Positions 1-9,048 of a stretch of DNA of 56,085 nucleotides are shown here, piece after piece. The notes below the pieces were generated by a model. That model worked only from the letters and a program-made list of their open reading frames with translations, made no database searches and was not told where the DNA came from. The stretch lies in assembly GCA_014896235.1 (NCBI GenBank), contig JADBKU010000037.1, forward strand, positions 1 to 56,085, written 5' to 3'. Made by a program: the position numbers and the translations under genes. Positions within the stretch are counted from its first letter, which is position 1. The number at the start of each line of letters is the position of its first letter. The stretch comes from a bacterium. Lineage in GTDB: Bacteria; Desulfobacterota; Binatia; Binatales; Binataceae.

Positions 1-995
1 AGATACTTGAAATCGTCCGGACCGCCCCAGCGCGCGCTGGGCGCGAAATATCCGGTAACCTGATAGCCCCACGAGCCGGCGAACGGATGCTCCATCACGG
101 GCATCAGCTCCACATGTGTGAAGCCCATCTCGCTCGCATAATCCGCGAGCAGCGGCGCGATTTCGCGGTAGGTGAGCTGGCGATGGCCCTCCTCCGGCAC
201 GCGCCGCCAGGAACCCAGATGAACTTCATAGATCGCCAGCGGCGATCGGACCGCGTCGCGCCCGGCGCGCGCGTCCATCCAATCGCGATCGGCGAATTCA
301 TAGGAAGACTGATGGACGATCGAAGCCGTCGCCGGCGGGACTTCCGCCGCGAAAGCGAAAGGATCGGCCTTCAGCGCGAGGTTCCCGCTCCACGTGCGCA
401 GCTCGAATTTATAGCGGGCGCCGGGCGTCAATCCGGGGATGAACAGTTCCCACACGCCCGACGATCCCAGTTCGCGCATCATGTGCATCCGGCCGTCCCA
501 TTCGTTGAAATCGCCAACCACGCTTACGCCGCGGGCATTCGGCGCCCACACCGCGAAAGCGACGCCGGCGACGCCCTCGATCGTGAGCGGATGCGCGCCG
601 AGTTTCTCAAAAACGCGCTGATGCCGGCCTTCGTTCCACAAATGAAGATCGAGATCGCCGATCGTCGGCATGAAGGCGTACGGGTCGCGCACCGTCACGA
701 CGTCGTTTTCCGCATATTGAATCCGCAGTTCGTACGGAAAAACCGCCGCGCGGTCCGCGATCAGCACTTCGAACAAACCCGTATCGCCGATCCTGCCCAT
801 GCGCCACGGATGCGCCCCGTCGGCGATCACCGAAACATGCCGTGCGCCCGGACGATAGGCGCGAATCACGACGCCTGCCGGCGTCGGATGCGCGCCGAGT
901 ATCGCGTGCGGGTTCGCATGCCGCAGCGAGACGAGCCGCTCCAGTTCTTCTTCGGCGATCGCTCCCGCTTCGGTCTTTCCAGCTTCAAACTGCAT
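1..995 (-). CDS. glgB: 1,4-alpha-glucan branching enzyme GlgB (partial, C-terminus outside window)
   Basis: This reading frame runs off the left edge of the window, leaving about 331 N-terminal residues. It encodes a glycogen branching enzyme, which moves oligoglucan chains to form alpha-1,6 branches. What is visible is the N-terminal carbohydrate-binding region (HANPHAILGAHP near the start), the second CBM48-like module (VWAPNARGVSVVGDFNEWD) and the beginning of the catalytic barrel (YEVHLGSWRR, then ELMPVMEHPFAGSWGYQ). The catalytic Asp and Glu lie beyond the edge. The ATG lies 7 bases after the stop of the treS-maltokinase gene, so it is the last gene of that operon. The family assignment is firm. 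Confidence 0.93.
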   Translation of the reverse strand, partial: MQFEAGKTEAGAIAEEELERLVSLRHANPHAILGAHPTPAGVVIRAYRPGARHVSVIADGAHPWRMGRIGDTGLFEVLIADRAAVFPYELRIQYAENDVVTVRDPYAFMPTIGDLDLHLWNEGRHQRVFEKLGAHPLTIEGVAGVAFAVWAPNARGVSVVGDFNEWDGRMHMMRELGSSGVWELFIPGLTPGARYKFELRTWSGNLALKADPFAFAAEVPPATASIVHQSSYEFADRDWMDARAGRDAVRSPLAIYEVHLGSWRRVPEEGHRQLTYREIAPLLADYASEMGFTHVELMPVMEHPFAGSWGYQVTGYFAPSARWGGPDDFKY

Positions 996-1002
996 CAGCC
1001 AA

Positions 1003-4000
1003 TCAAGCTCCGATTATGCGTTCGATCGCGCCCAGCGGAATGTCCGTCCAATCGGGACGATTATTAAGTTCGTATGCAAGTTCATAGAGCGCCTTTTCCA
1101 GTACGAAAGCGTCGAGCATCACGCGCAGTTCCGCCGGATCGGCGGGCAGGAATCGCGCGCCCGCCGCACGCTCCAGATACGCATGCAGCAACGCCCACGA
1201 GGCCCAGTTCGACCACATCCGCGCCCATGGCTCCATCGTGGCGAAATCCCGCCTTCCGAACGCGCCCGTGCCAATTCCCTCGATCAGCGCGCTCGACGCG
1301 GCGTAGTCGAACGAGCGCAACATTCCGGCCACGTCCCGAATCGCGAGCCGCTTGCGGCGGCGTTCCTCCAGCGAGCGCGCGGGCTCGCCTTCGAAATCTA
1401 TGATCATGAAATCGCCGCGCGCGTACAGGACCTGGCCGAGATGAAGGTCGCCGTGACTGCGTATTCGCGCCGCCGATATGCGCAGTTTGAGAAACGAGTT
1501 GAAGCGGGCGATTACGCGCTCCGGGTTCGTCATGAGCCGCCGCAGCCGACGCGCCGTATCGGGGTTGAGCGCCGATTCGCGGCTGCGCGCCAGCCGGCTC
1601 ACAAGGCCGGCCATGTTGCGCATCGATTGATATTCCGACCGCTGCCAGAAGGGCGAATACGGCTCCGGCGCGAACGCGGCGTCGTCTCCGGAGCCGAGCG
1701 CAAGATGCATCTCGGCGACCCGCTGGCCGAGCAATCGCGCCGCCTCCAGATACGCGCCGATCATGCGCGAAACTTCGGCATCCGGCCCGCCCGTATCGAG
1801 CGGATCGAAGTCCGCATCCGCCGGCATTTCGCCGCGCGTGGCGGCGCGCTCGAAGTATCGCGTCAGTTCGTGCCGCGTGAATTCCCACGCATCGCCCTGA
1901 TTCCGAACGTACTGGTGCATGACGCCGACCGTGCAGGCGCCGCCATGGATGCCGCGGTATTCGATCCATCCGGCCAATGGCGGCGTATGCTTGAAAGCGC
2001 CGCGCTCGGCCAGGAAACGGCCAATTTCGACTTCGGGGCTGATTCCCGGCTCGGCTTTACGATAAAGCTTGAACAGCAATTCTTCGCCGAATGCGAGCGA
2101 GGAGTTGGTTTGCTCCGCCCTGAGCAGGCGCGCCTCGGGAATCTCGGGCGCGCATCCAGCAAACATTTCAGCCGCCGTGTGCGCTCCCGCCAGTTCGCCT
2201 TTGCGGCCGCGAATCTTGCGCCGCCGCCGCATGAGATCGTAAATAGCGCGCGCGAACGCCGGGTCGGCCGCCGCGTCAAAAACAATCCGCCGTTCGTCGC
2301 GACTGCGCCCGGCAAACCCGACTTCGGCAATTACCGGCGGCGCCGTACGCGCGCCATCGCTTTCGTAACGATCGCGCTCCGCCATGCCCAGCGGAATGAC
2401 ATAGGTCTCAGGCTCGCCGTTCGTGAGTTCCGTCTCCACGAGCGCGAAAAACGCCTCCGGCCGTTCGTCGGTCAGCGGCACGGCTTCGACGATTCTAGCG
2501 CTCTTTATCCCGCCTGCTTTTGCCCGGAACCATCGGCGCCCGGACATATAGTTCGGCAGCACGCGTTCGAGCCGTTCGCGCTCCTCGCCGAGCATAAAGC
2601 GCTCCCAGCTTTCGCCGATCTCCACCGTCGGCAAATCGTCGCTCGCGGAAAAGCTGGCAGGCTGCCCGCCGGGAGCTTCAAGCAAAAACCAATCGAACAT
2701 ATGCGGCCCGAGCGTCAGCATATACGGCCGCTCGCCGATCGGCGGAAACCGCGTGCGGCCGAACAATTCGACCGGCGTCATGCCCTTGAAGCGCGAGAGG
2801 TCGATTTCGACGTACTGGACGAAACGCGACAGATTGGCGACCACCAGGATGCTTTCGTCGTTCCATGTCCGGATAAAAACCAGCACGCGCGGATTTTCGG
2901 GGTTGAGAAAATCGATCGAACCGCGGCTGAAGGCTTTGTGCTGTTTGCGCAGCGCGATTAACCGGCGCATCCACCAGAGCAGCGAATGGCGATTGCGCTC
3001 CTGCGCGGCGACGTTGATCGTCTGATAGTGATACTCGTGATCGATTATTACCGGCAGTATCAGCCGTTGCGGGTCGGCGGTCGAAAATCCCGCATTCAAA
3101 TCGGCGCTCCACTGCATTGGCGTCCGCACGCCGTCGCGGTCGCCCAGATAGATATTGTCGCCCATCCCGATTTCGTCGCCGTAGTAGATGACCGGCGCGC
3201 CCGGAAGCGAAAACAACAATCCGTTGACCAGTTCGATCGAGCGCCTATTGTTGCCCAACAGCGGCGCCAGCCGCCGTCTTATTCCCAGATTGATGCGCAT
3301 GCGCGCCTCATGGGCGTATGCGCGGAACATGTAATCGCGCTCTTCGGCGCTGACCATTTCGAGGGTCAATTCGTCGTGATTGCGCAGGAAGAGCGCCCAC
3401 TGGCAACTGTCGTCGATCGCCGGCGTCTGCGACCAGATATCGACGATTGGAAACCGATCTTCCGTCCGCACCGCGATGAATATCCGCGGCATCAGCGGAA
3501 AATGAAACGCCATGTGGCATTCCTTGCCTTCGGCAAGATAGGCCACGGCGTCCTCGGGCCATTGATTCGCTTCCGCGAGCAGCATCCGATCCTTGTATTT
3601 CGAATCGGTGTGGGCGCGCAGCTCGCGCAGGAAGGCGTGGGTTTCCGGCAGATTCTCGCAATCGGTGCCTTCGCGTTCGAAGAGATACGGCACGGCGTCG
3701 AGCCGCAGCCCGTCCACGCCCATCCCAAGCCAGAAATCGAGCACGCGGATCACTTCGCGCCGCACCGCGGGATTGTCGAAATTCAGGTCCGGCTGATGCC
3801 AATAGAATCGATGCCAGTAGTAGGATTTCGCGACCGCGTCCCAGGTCCAGTTCGACGGCTCGAAATCCTGAAAGATGATGCGCGCGTCGCGGAACTTGTC
3901 CGCCGAGTCGCTCCAAACGTAATAGTCGCGCAGCCTGTCGCCCTTGGGCGCGCGCCGCGCGCGCTGAAACCACGGATGCTGGTCGGAAGTATGGTTGATG

Positions 4001-4323
4001 ACCAGTTCGGTCACCACGCGCAGTCCGCGCCGATGGGCCTCGCGCAGCAGCACTTTGAAATCCGCGAGCGAGCCGCAATCCGGATGCGTGTTCATGTAGT
4101 CCGAGATGTCATAGCCGTCGTCGCGCAGCGGCGAAGGATAAAACGGCAGCATCCAGATCGTCGTGACGCCGAGATCGACCAGATAGTCTAGTTTCGCTGT
4201 GAGTCCCGCGAAATCTCCGATGCCGTCGCCAGAACTGTCGAAGAACGACCGCACGCGCACCTCATAGAAGATGCCGTCCTTGTACCAGAGCGGGTCGCTC
4301 GGCAGAGTCACGCGTCGTTTCAT
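1003..4323 (-). CDS. treS: Maltose alpha-D-glucosyltransferase (trehalose synthase) fused to maltokinase
   Basis: A bifunctional protein of 1106 residues. The N-terminal half (about 1-560) is a GH13 trehalose synthase that interconverts trehalose and maltose; the acid/base machinery is visible as Asp209 in GVDGLRLDAVPY, Glu251 in LLAEANQWP and Asp317 in LRNHDEL. The C-terminal half (about 570-1106) is maltokinase (Pep2/Mak), which makes maltose-1-phosphate from maltose and ATP; its HGDLHLGQ catalytic loop and DFEGEP metal-binding motif are intact. The fusion channels trehalose toward GlgE. Its ATG overlaps the glgE stop (ATGA), so the two are translationally coupled, and glgB follows 7 bases later. 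Both halves look complete. Confidence 0.95.
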   Translation of the reverse strand: MKRRVTLPSDPLWYKDGIFYEVRVRSFFDSSGDGIGDFAGLTAKLDYLVDLGVTTIWMLPFYPSPLRDDGYDISDYMNTHPDCGSLADFKVLLREAHRRGLRVVTELVINHTSDQHPWFQRARRAPKGDRLRDYYVWSDSADKFRDARIIFQDFEPSNWTWDAVAKSYYWHRFYWHQPDLNFDNPAVRREVIRVLDFWLGMGVDGLRLDAVPYLFEREGTDCENLPETHAFLRELRAHTDSKYKDRMLLAEANQWPEDAVAYLAEGKECHMAFHFPLMPRIFIAVRTEDRFPIVDIWSQTPAIDDSCQWALFLRNHDELTLEMVSAEERDYMFRAYAHEARMRINLGIRRRLAPLLGNNRRSIELVNGLLFSLPGAPVIYYGDEIGMGDNIYLGDRDGVRTPMQWSADLNAGFSTADPQRLILPVIIDHEYHYQTINVAAQERNRHSLLWWMRRLIALRKQHKAFSRGSIDFLNPENPRVLVFIRTWNDESILVVANLSRFVQYVEIDLSRFKGMTPVELFGRTRFPPIGERPYMLTLGPHMFDWFLLEAPGGQPASFSASDDLPTVEIGESWERFMLGEERERLERVLPNYMSGRRWFRAKAGGIKSARIVEAVPLTDERPEAFFALVETELTNGEPETYVIPLGMAERDRYESDGARTAPPVIAEVGFAGRSRDERRIVFDAAADPAFARAIYDLMRRRRKIRGRKGELAGAHTAAEMFAGCAPEIPEARLLRAEQTNSSLAFGEELLFKLYRKAEPGISPEVEIGRFLAERGAFKHTPPLAGWIEYRGIHGGACTVGVMHQYVRNQGDAWEFTRHELTRYFERAATRGEMPADADFDPLDTGGPDAEVSRMIGAYLEAARLLGQRVAEMHLALGSGDDAAFAPEPYSPFWQRSEYQSMRNMAGLVSRLARSRESALNPDTARRLRRLMTNPERVIARFNSFLKLRISAARIRSHGDLHLGQVLYARGDFMIIDFEGEPARSLEERRRKRLAIRDVAGMLRSFDYAASSALIEGIGTGAFGRRDFATMEPWARMWSNWASWALLHAYLERAAGARFLPADPAELRVMLDAFVLEKALYELAYELNNRPDWTDIPLGAIERIIGA

Positions 4324-6335
4324 GCCGGTCCGTCCAGTCTAAGGATGTGCGCCGGCTGCCGACTCGGATCGAGGCGCACGTAATTCCGCTCGCGCCAGAC
4401 GTACGAGTCGCCGGTGAGCAGATCCGTCACCCGGTAAGGCGCTCCCGGCGCCAATCCGAGGATCCCGGGCGGCGTCGTCACAGTGCATTCATGCCAAGTG
4501 AAGGGATCGAGATTAACGGCGATCAAAAGAATGTCGCCGCGCTCGCGATCCAATTTGGCGTAAAACAGAATCTGATCGTTGTCGGCCGGCAGAAACGTCA
4601 AATTATCAAGACGTTCGAGCGCGGGATGCTCGCGGCGGATCCGGTTGATGCGCGCGACGAATTCCCTGATATTTCCGGCGGCGTCGAAATCGCGCGGTTT
4701 AATCTCGTATTTCTCCGAGTTCCGGTATTCTTCGGTTCCGGGCGCCGCGTCGTTTTCGCACAATTCGTATCCGCTATAGATTCCGTAGGACGGCGCCAGC
4801 GTCGCCGCCAGCACAAGCCGCATCCGAAACGCGGGCGGACCGCCGGCCTGCAGGATCGGCGTGAGTATGTCCGGCGTGTTCGCGAAAAAGTTCGGCCGGA
4901 AATACTCGCGCATCTCGCTATGCGCAAGTTCCGTCATATAGTCGATAATTTCAGCTTTGGTGTTCCGCCACGTGAAGTAGGTATACGATTGCGAGAAGCC
5001 GCATTTGGCCAGAACCTTCATCATCTTCGGCCGGGTGAAAGCCTCGGCGAGAAAAATCACGTCTGGATGCTCGAGACGCGTTTCGCCGATCAGCCACTCC
5101 CAGAATCGCACCGGCTTGGTGTGCGGGTTATCGACGCGGAAGATTCGTACGCCCCGCCCGATCCAGAAAAACAGCGTACGGCGCAGTTCGGCCATCAGGC
5201 CCGCCTGATCCGCCGTCGAAAAATCGATCGGATAGATGTCCTGATACTCCTTCGGCGGATTCTCGGCGTATTTGATCGTGCCATCGGGCCGATGGCGAAA
5301 CCATTCGGGATGCTCCTCGACCCACGGATGGTCGGGCGAGCACTGGACGGCGAAATCCAGCGCGACCTCGAGGCCCTGGCGCGCGGCGGCGGCGACGAAA
5401 TGATCGAAATCCGCCATCGTGCCCAGCCCCGGATCGATCGCGTCATGCCCGCCATGGCGGTTGCCGATCGCCCATGGGCTGCCCGGATGGTGCGAGGCGC
5501 CATTCGGAGAATTGTTCGGCCCTTTCCGATTCGTGATTCCAATCGGATGGATCGGGGGCAGATAGACCACGTCGAAACCGAGATCCGCGATATAAGGCAA
5601 AATGCGCTCGGCCTCGCGCAACGTGGCCGGGCGCGGCGGCTCCGGCGTCTGCGAGCGCGGGAACATCTCATACCACGCGCCGAAGCGGGCGCGCCGCCGA
5701 TCGGCGATCACCTTGAACAGAACCGGATGAAGCGTGCGCTCGAAACGGTCGCCGTATGCGGTCGCGAGCGATTGTATCCGCTCCGCGGAGAGCGCCTCGG
5801 CCGCTCGAACGAGATCGCCGCGATATCGCTGCGCAACGTCGTTGGCGGTCGCGACAAGCCACGAACGATCGGCCACGCTCGCCCGCTTGGCGATCTCGCG
5901 AAGCAGTTCGAGTCCTTCGTCCAGGTCCGCGGCAACCGCCTTCCCAGCGGCCGTTTTCTTTTGAAAATCGGCGAGCCAACTCGCGTACCGATCGGTCCAG
6001 GCTTCAATCGTGAACACGAAAACGTCGTTCGCTTCGAGCGGAAACTCGCCGCGCCAGCGATCGTCGCCGATCGGCGCCATCGGCGCTTCATTGAACCGCT
6101 TTTCACGCTCGCGTCGCCACTTGACGGCCGCGCGAATCACGTCATGGCCGTCGCGAAAGACGTCGGCTTCCACCACGCACGATTCGCCCGCGATGCGCTT
6201 CGCCGGATAGCGGCCGTTGTCGACTGCGGGCGAGACCGCTTCGATAATGTGCCGTTCGAGACGCGGGCGCGGGCGCGCTGAATTGCGCACCGAGGTGGCG
6301 CTACGGGCGTCCGCATATTTGATGTCTTGCGTCAT
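4320..6335 (-). CDS. glgE: Alpha-1,4-glucan:maltose-1-phosphate maltosyltransferase GlgE
   Basis: GlgE extends alpha-1,4-glucan with maltosyl units from maltose-1-phosphate. The protein has the GlgE-specific N-terminal domain (AVSPAVDNGRYPAKR) followed by a GH13 barrel with LPPIHPIG, the nucleophile Asp in FRVDNPHTKP and the Glu in FLAEAFTRP; the HTKP after the Asp is typical of GlgE. I chose the ATG at 6335 (671 residues), which leaves about 23 residues before the conserved start; an in-frame GTG at 6419 would add 28 atypical residues. The stop overlaps the treS start. Its neighbours supply its substrate (TreS-Mak) and use its product (GlgB). Confidence 0.94.
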   Translation of the reverse strand: MTQDIKYADARSATSVRNSARPRPRLERHIIEAVSPAVDNGRYPAKRIAGESCVVEADVFRDGHDVIRAAVKWRREREKRFNEAPMAPIGDDRWRGEFPLEANDVFVFTIEAWTDRYASWLADFQKKTAAGKAVAADLDEGLELLREIAKRASVADRSWLVATANDVAQRYRGDLVRAAEALSAERIQSLATAYGDRFERTLHPVLFKVIADRRRARFGAWYEMFPRSQTPEPPRPATLREAERILPYIADLGFDVVYLPPIHPIGITNRKGPNNSPNGASHHPGSPWAIGNRHGGHDAIDPGLGTMADFDHFVAAAARQGLEVALDFAVQCSPDHPWVEEHPEWFRHRPDGTIKYAENPPKEYQDIYPIDFSTADQAGLMAELRRTLFFWIGRGVRIFRVDNPHTKPVRFWEWLIGETRLEHPDVIFLAEAFTRPKMMKVLAKCGFSQSYTYFTWRNTKAEIIDYMTELAHSEMREYFRPNFFANTPDILTPILQAGGPPAFRMRLVLAATLAPSYGIYSGYELCENDAAPGTEEYRNSEKYEIKPRDFDAAGNIREFVARINRIRREHPALERLDNLTFLPADNDQILFYAKLDRERGDILLIAVNLDPFTWHECTVTTPPGILGLAPGAPYRVTDLLTGDSYVWRERNYVRLDPSRQPAHILRLDGPA

Positions 6336-6451
6336 TACGAAATGGTCAGCCAATCGCGCCTGCCTCGAAGTCAGGCGTGTAACGAATGTTCGACGGTGGC
6401 TGCTGCTCGACTGCCGCACGCTATGAGCGCCGGGAATCGAAATTTAAGTGA

Positions 6452-6486
6452 GCGGGAAACATTCCCGCAGCCTGATCGCTCAGGCT
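6452..6486 (-). other. Tandem perfect hairpins between glgX and glgE
   Basis: Two adjoining inverted repeats sit in the 208-base gap between glgX and the chosen glgE start. One has arms GCGGGAA/TTCCCGC (6452-6468, 3-base loop), the other AGCCTGA/TCAGGCT (6469-6486, 4-base loop). Read on the minus strand, the second-transcribed stem is followed by a moderately T-rich stretch rather than a clean T-run. They could form a weak terminator, an attenuator or an mRNA processing/stability element that sets glgE-treS-glgB levels relative to glgX. The structure is seen directly; the role is inference. Confidence 0.45.
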
Positions 6487-6543
6487 GTCTTCATCGTACC
6501 ACGCCCTGCGCGACCTCGCGACCCCGGCGCGGTTGCGATCGAA

Positions 6544-8772
6544 TTAATTCGCTTTTCCGCCCTGCGATGCGTCCGCTCCGGCGTTGGCAGGCGTGCTCGA
6601 TGGCGCCGCAAGCGATTGTCGTGAATCAAGCGCGTCGCTGACGGACTCCGCGCGCCTGAGCAATGCCAGCGATCGAGCCTGCAGTGGAAAGCGCGTTCCC
6701 GAGAGGTAGCGGCGATGCTCAACCGCGCGAAAATCGGAATAGCTGGTATCGACTATCACCGTCCATGTCGAAGCATTCGGCAATGACGGAATCATAAATG
6801 GAACAACATCATTATGACTACTCAAAAGCAGAATAAAGTCGTCATCGACGATTGGCCGGCCGCGCGCGTCGTCCTCCGCGATTGCATTCCCGGCCATAAA
6901 CATCCCGAGCGTTCTGGCGAAATCGTGACTCCATTCCGAATCAGTCATCTCTTTGCCCTCGGGCGTCAGCCAAACGATATCTTTGATCCCGGCGGCGCGG
7001 CTCGGCCGGCCTTGAAAGAACGTGATCCGCCGGAATGCCGGATGGGCTTTGCGGAATGTCGCCAAATGCCGCACAAACTCAAAAAATTCACGCTCCGCCG
7101 GCGGCGGATTCCAGTCTAACCAACTGATTTCATTGTCCTGGCAATAGGCGTTGTTGTTGCCGCGTTGAGTGCGGCCTAGTTCGTCGCCGGCCAGCAGCAT
7201 CGGCACTCCCTGCGACAGCAGCAGCGTCGCGATCAGATTGCGGCGCTGGCGCGCGCGCAGCGCGAGCACCGAAGGATCGTCCGTCGGCCCTTCGACGCCG
7301 CAGTTCCAGCTTTGATTGTTATTTTCACCGTCGCGGTTTTCTTCAAGATTGGCTTCGTTATGCTTTGAGTTGTAGCTGACCAGATCGGCCAGGGTGAAGC
7401 CGTCGTGGCAGGTGACGAAGTTGATGCTCGCGTACGGACGACGGCCGCTCGTTTCATACAAGTCGCTCGAACCGGTCAACCGGTATCCCAGTTCGCCAAT
7501 TACTCCGCCCGCGCCCTTCCAATATGCGCGAACCGCGTCACGGTATTTGCCATTCCATTCGGTCCATCCGACCGGGAAATTGCCGACCTGATAGCCGCCC
7601 TCGCCCAAATCCCACGGTTCCGCAATCAATTTGACCTGCGACAGCACCGGGTCTTGATGTATTACGTCGAAAAAGGCGCTTAACCGATTGACCTGATAAA
7701 GTTCGCGCGCCAATGCCGACGCGAGATCGAACCGAAACCCATCCACGTGCATTTCGCATACCCAGTAGCGCAGGCTGTCCATCAGAAGCTGCAGGACGCG
7801 CGGATGCGTCATGTTTAGCGTATTGCCGCATCCGGTGAAATCGACGTACAAACGCGGATCCGCCTCGGCCAGCCGGTAATATGACGTATTGTCGATTCCG
7901 CGAAAGCTGAAGGTCGGCCCGAGATGGTTGCCCTCCGCGGTGTGGTTGTACACAACGTCCAGAATCACCTCGATCCCGACGGCGTGCAGCCGCTTCACCA
8001 TCGATTTGAATTCGTTAATCGAGCCGGTGGCGGAGTAGCGCATATCGGGCGCGAAGTACCCGATCGAATTGTAGCCCCAGTAATTGCGCAGGCCGTGATC
8101 GATCAATCGCCGCTCGTCGATAAACGCATGCACCGGCATCAGCTCGATCGCGGTCACGCCCAAACGTTGCAGATGTTCGACGATCGGGTCGCTGGCCAGG
8201 CCGGCGTAGGTTCCGCGCACCGCCGGCGCGACCTCGGGATGCCGTGCGGTCAGCCCCTTCACATGGGCTTCGTAAATCACGGTATCGCGCCACGGGATTC
8301 TTGGCGGACGGTCGTCGCCCCACGGAAAAGTGGCCGCCACGACGCGGCACTTCGGCATCGCGGACGCGCTGTCCCGCCGATCCGGCGTGAAGTCCTCTTT
8401 CGCGCCTCCCGTGCGATAGGCGAAGAGCACATCGCTCCAGCGCACGCCGCCGACGATCTGCCGCGCATAGGGATCGAGCAGCAGCTTGTTCGGATTGAAT
8501 CTCAGCCCGCGTTTCGGATCGTACGGCCCGGAGACGCGATAGCCGTAAAGCAAGCCAGGACGCGCGCCGGGGAGGTAACAATGCCATACCTGATCAGTCT
8601 GCCAGCGCATCGCGATCCGCTCGGTCTCGCGCCGTCCGGCCGCGTCGAACAGGCATAGTTCGACTTTTTCCGCACGTTCCGAGAACAGCGCGAAATTGAC
8701 GCCTTCGCCGTCCCAGCCCGCTCCAAGCGGCGCAGGCGCCCCGCGCCACACAGCTGTACGTGATTCTGGCAT
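6544..8772 (-). CDS. glgX: Glycogen debranching enzyme GlgX
   Basis: A GH13 isoamylase-type debranching enzyme of 742 residues that hydrolyses alpha-1,6 branches of glycogen limit dextrin. The N-terminal CBM48 region starts APAPLGAGWDGEGVNFALFS. The catalytic barrel shows DVVYNHTAEG, the nucleophile Asp in DGFRFDLASALARE, the acid Glu in LIAEPWD and the stabilising Asp in TCHDGFTL. The family marker GDELGRTQ.GNNNAYCQDN is present, so this is GlgX rather than TreX or pullulanase. It lies upstream of glgE on the same strand and probably recycles the polymer that the downstream genes build. The length is normal and the frame intact. Confidence 0.94.
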   Translation of the reverse strand: MPESRTAVWRGAPAPLGAGWDGEGVNFALFSERAEKVELCLFDAAGRRETERIAMRWQTDQVWHCYLPGARPGLLYGYRVSGPYDPKRGLRFNPNKLLLDPYARQIVGGVRWSDVLFAYRTGGAKEDFTPDRRDSASAMPKCRVVAATFPWGDDRPPRIPWRDTVIYEAHVKGLTARHPEVAPAVRGTYAGLASDPIVEHLQRLGVTAIELMPVHAFIDERRLIDHGLRNYWGYNSIGYFAPDMRYSATGSINEFKSMVKRLHAVGIEVILDVVYNHTAEGNHLGPTFSFRGIDNTSYYRLAEADPRLYVDFTGCGNTLNMTHPRVLQLLMDSLRYWVCEMHVDGFRFDLASALARELYQVNRLSAFFDVIHQDPVLSQVKLIAEPWDLGEGGYQVGNFPVGWTEWNGKYRDAVRAYWKGAGGVIGELGYRLTGSSDLYETSGRRPYASINFVTCHDGFTLADLVSYNSKHNEANLEENRDGENNNQSWNCGVEGPTDDPSVLALRARQRRNLIATLLLSQGVPMLLAGDELGRTQRGNNNAYCQDNEISWLDWNPPPAEREFFEFVRHLATFRKAHPAFRRITFFQGRPSRAAGIKDIVWLTPEGKEMTDSEWSHDFARTLGMFMAGNAIAEDDARGRPIVDDDFILLLSSHNDVVPFMIPSLPNASTWTVIVDTSYSDFRAVEHRRYLSGTRFPLQARSLALLRRAESVSDALDSRQSLAAPSSTPANAGADASQGGKAN

Positions 8773-9048
8773 CGCTGAGAGTTCACGAATCAGCGCGCAC
8801 TTTCGCGCGCGCTTCGATAGTCCGGAAGTTCAGTTTATTTACCGGCTGCGGGCATGGCAATTTCGGCAGATCCACTCAACCTGCCGACCAGACGTCGATG
8901 CGATACCGCCCTTCGCCAATCATCCGGTTGATCCATGCATCGGCCGCCCGCACCGGCGCCGCAAGCCGCCGCCCGTGAGGCGCCTTTCGACCGGCGCGAA
9001 AATTTTGCTAGCGTCTGCGTGGGACGACATTTCCCGACAGGGTGATCT
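8773..9048. promoter_or_regulatory. Divergent intergenic region between glgX and the CoA-transferase gene
   Basis: 276 bases separate the glgX start (minus strand) from the CoA-transferase start (plus strand). Both genes must have promoters here, but I see no convincing -35/-10 pair and no strong repeat. The 3' end carries AGGGTG seven or eight bases before the plus-strand ATG, a usable ribosome binding site. Confidence 0.4.
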
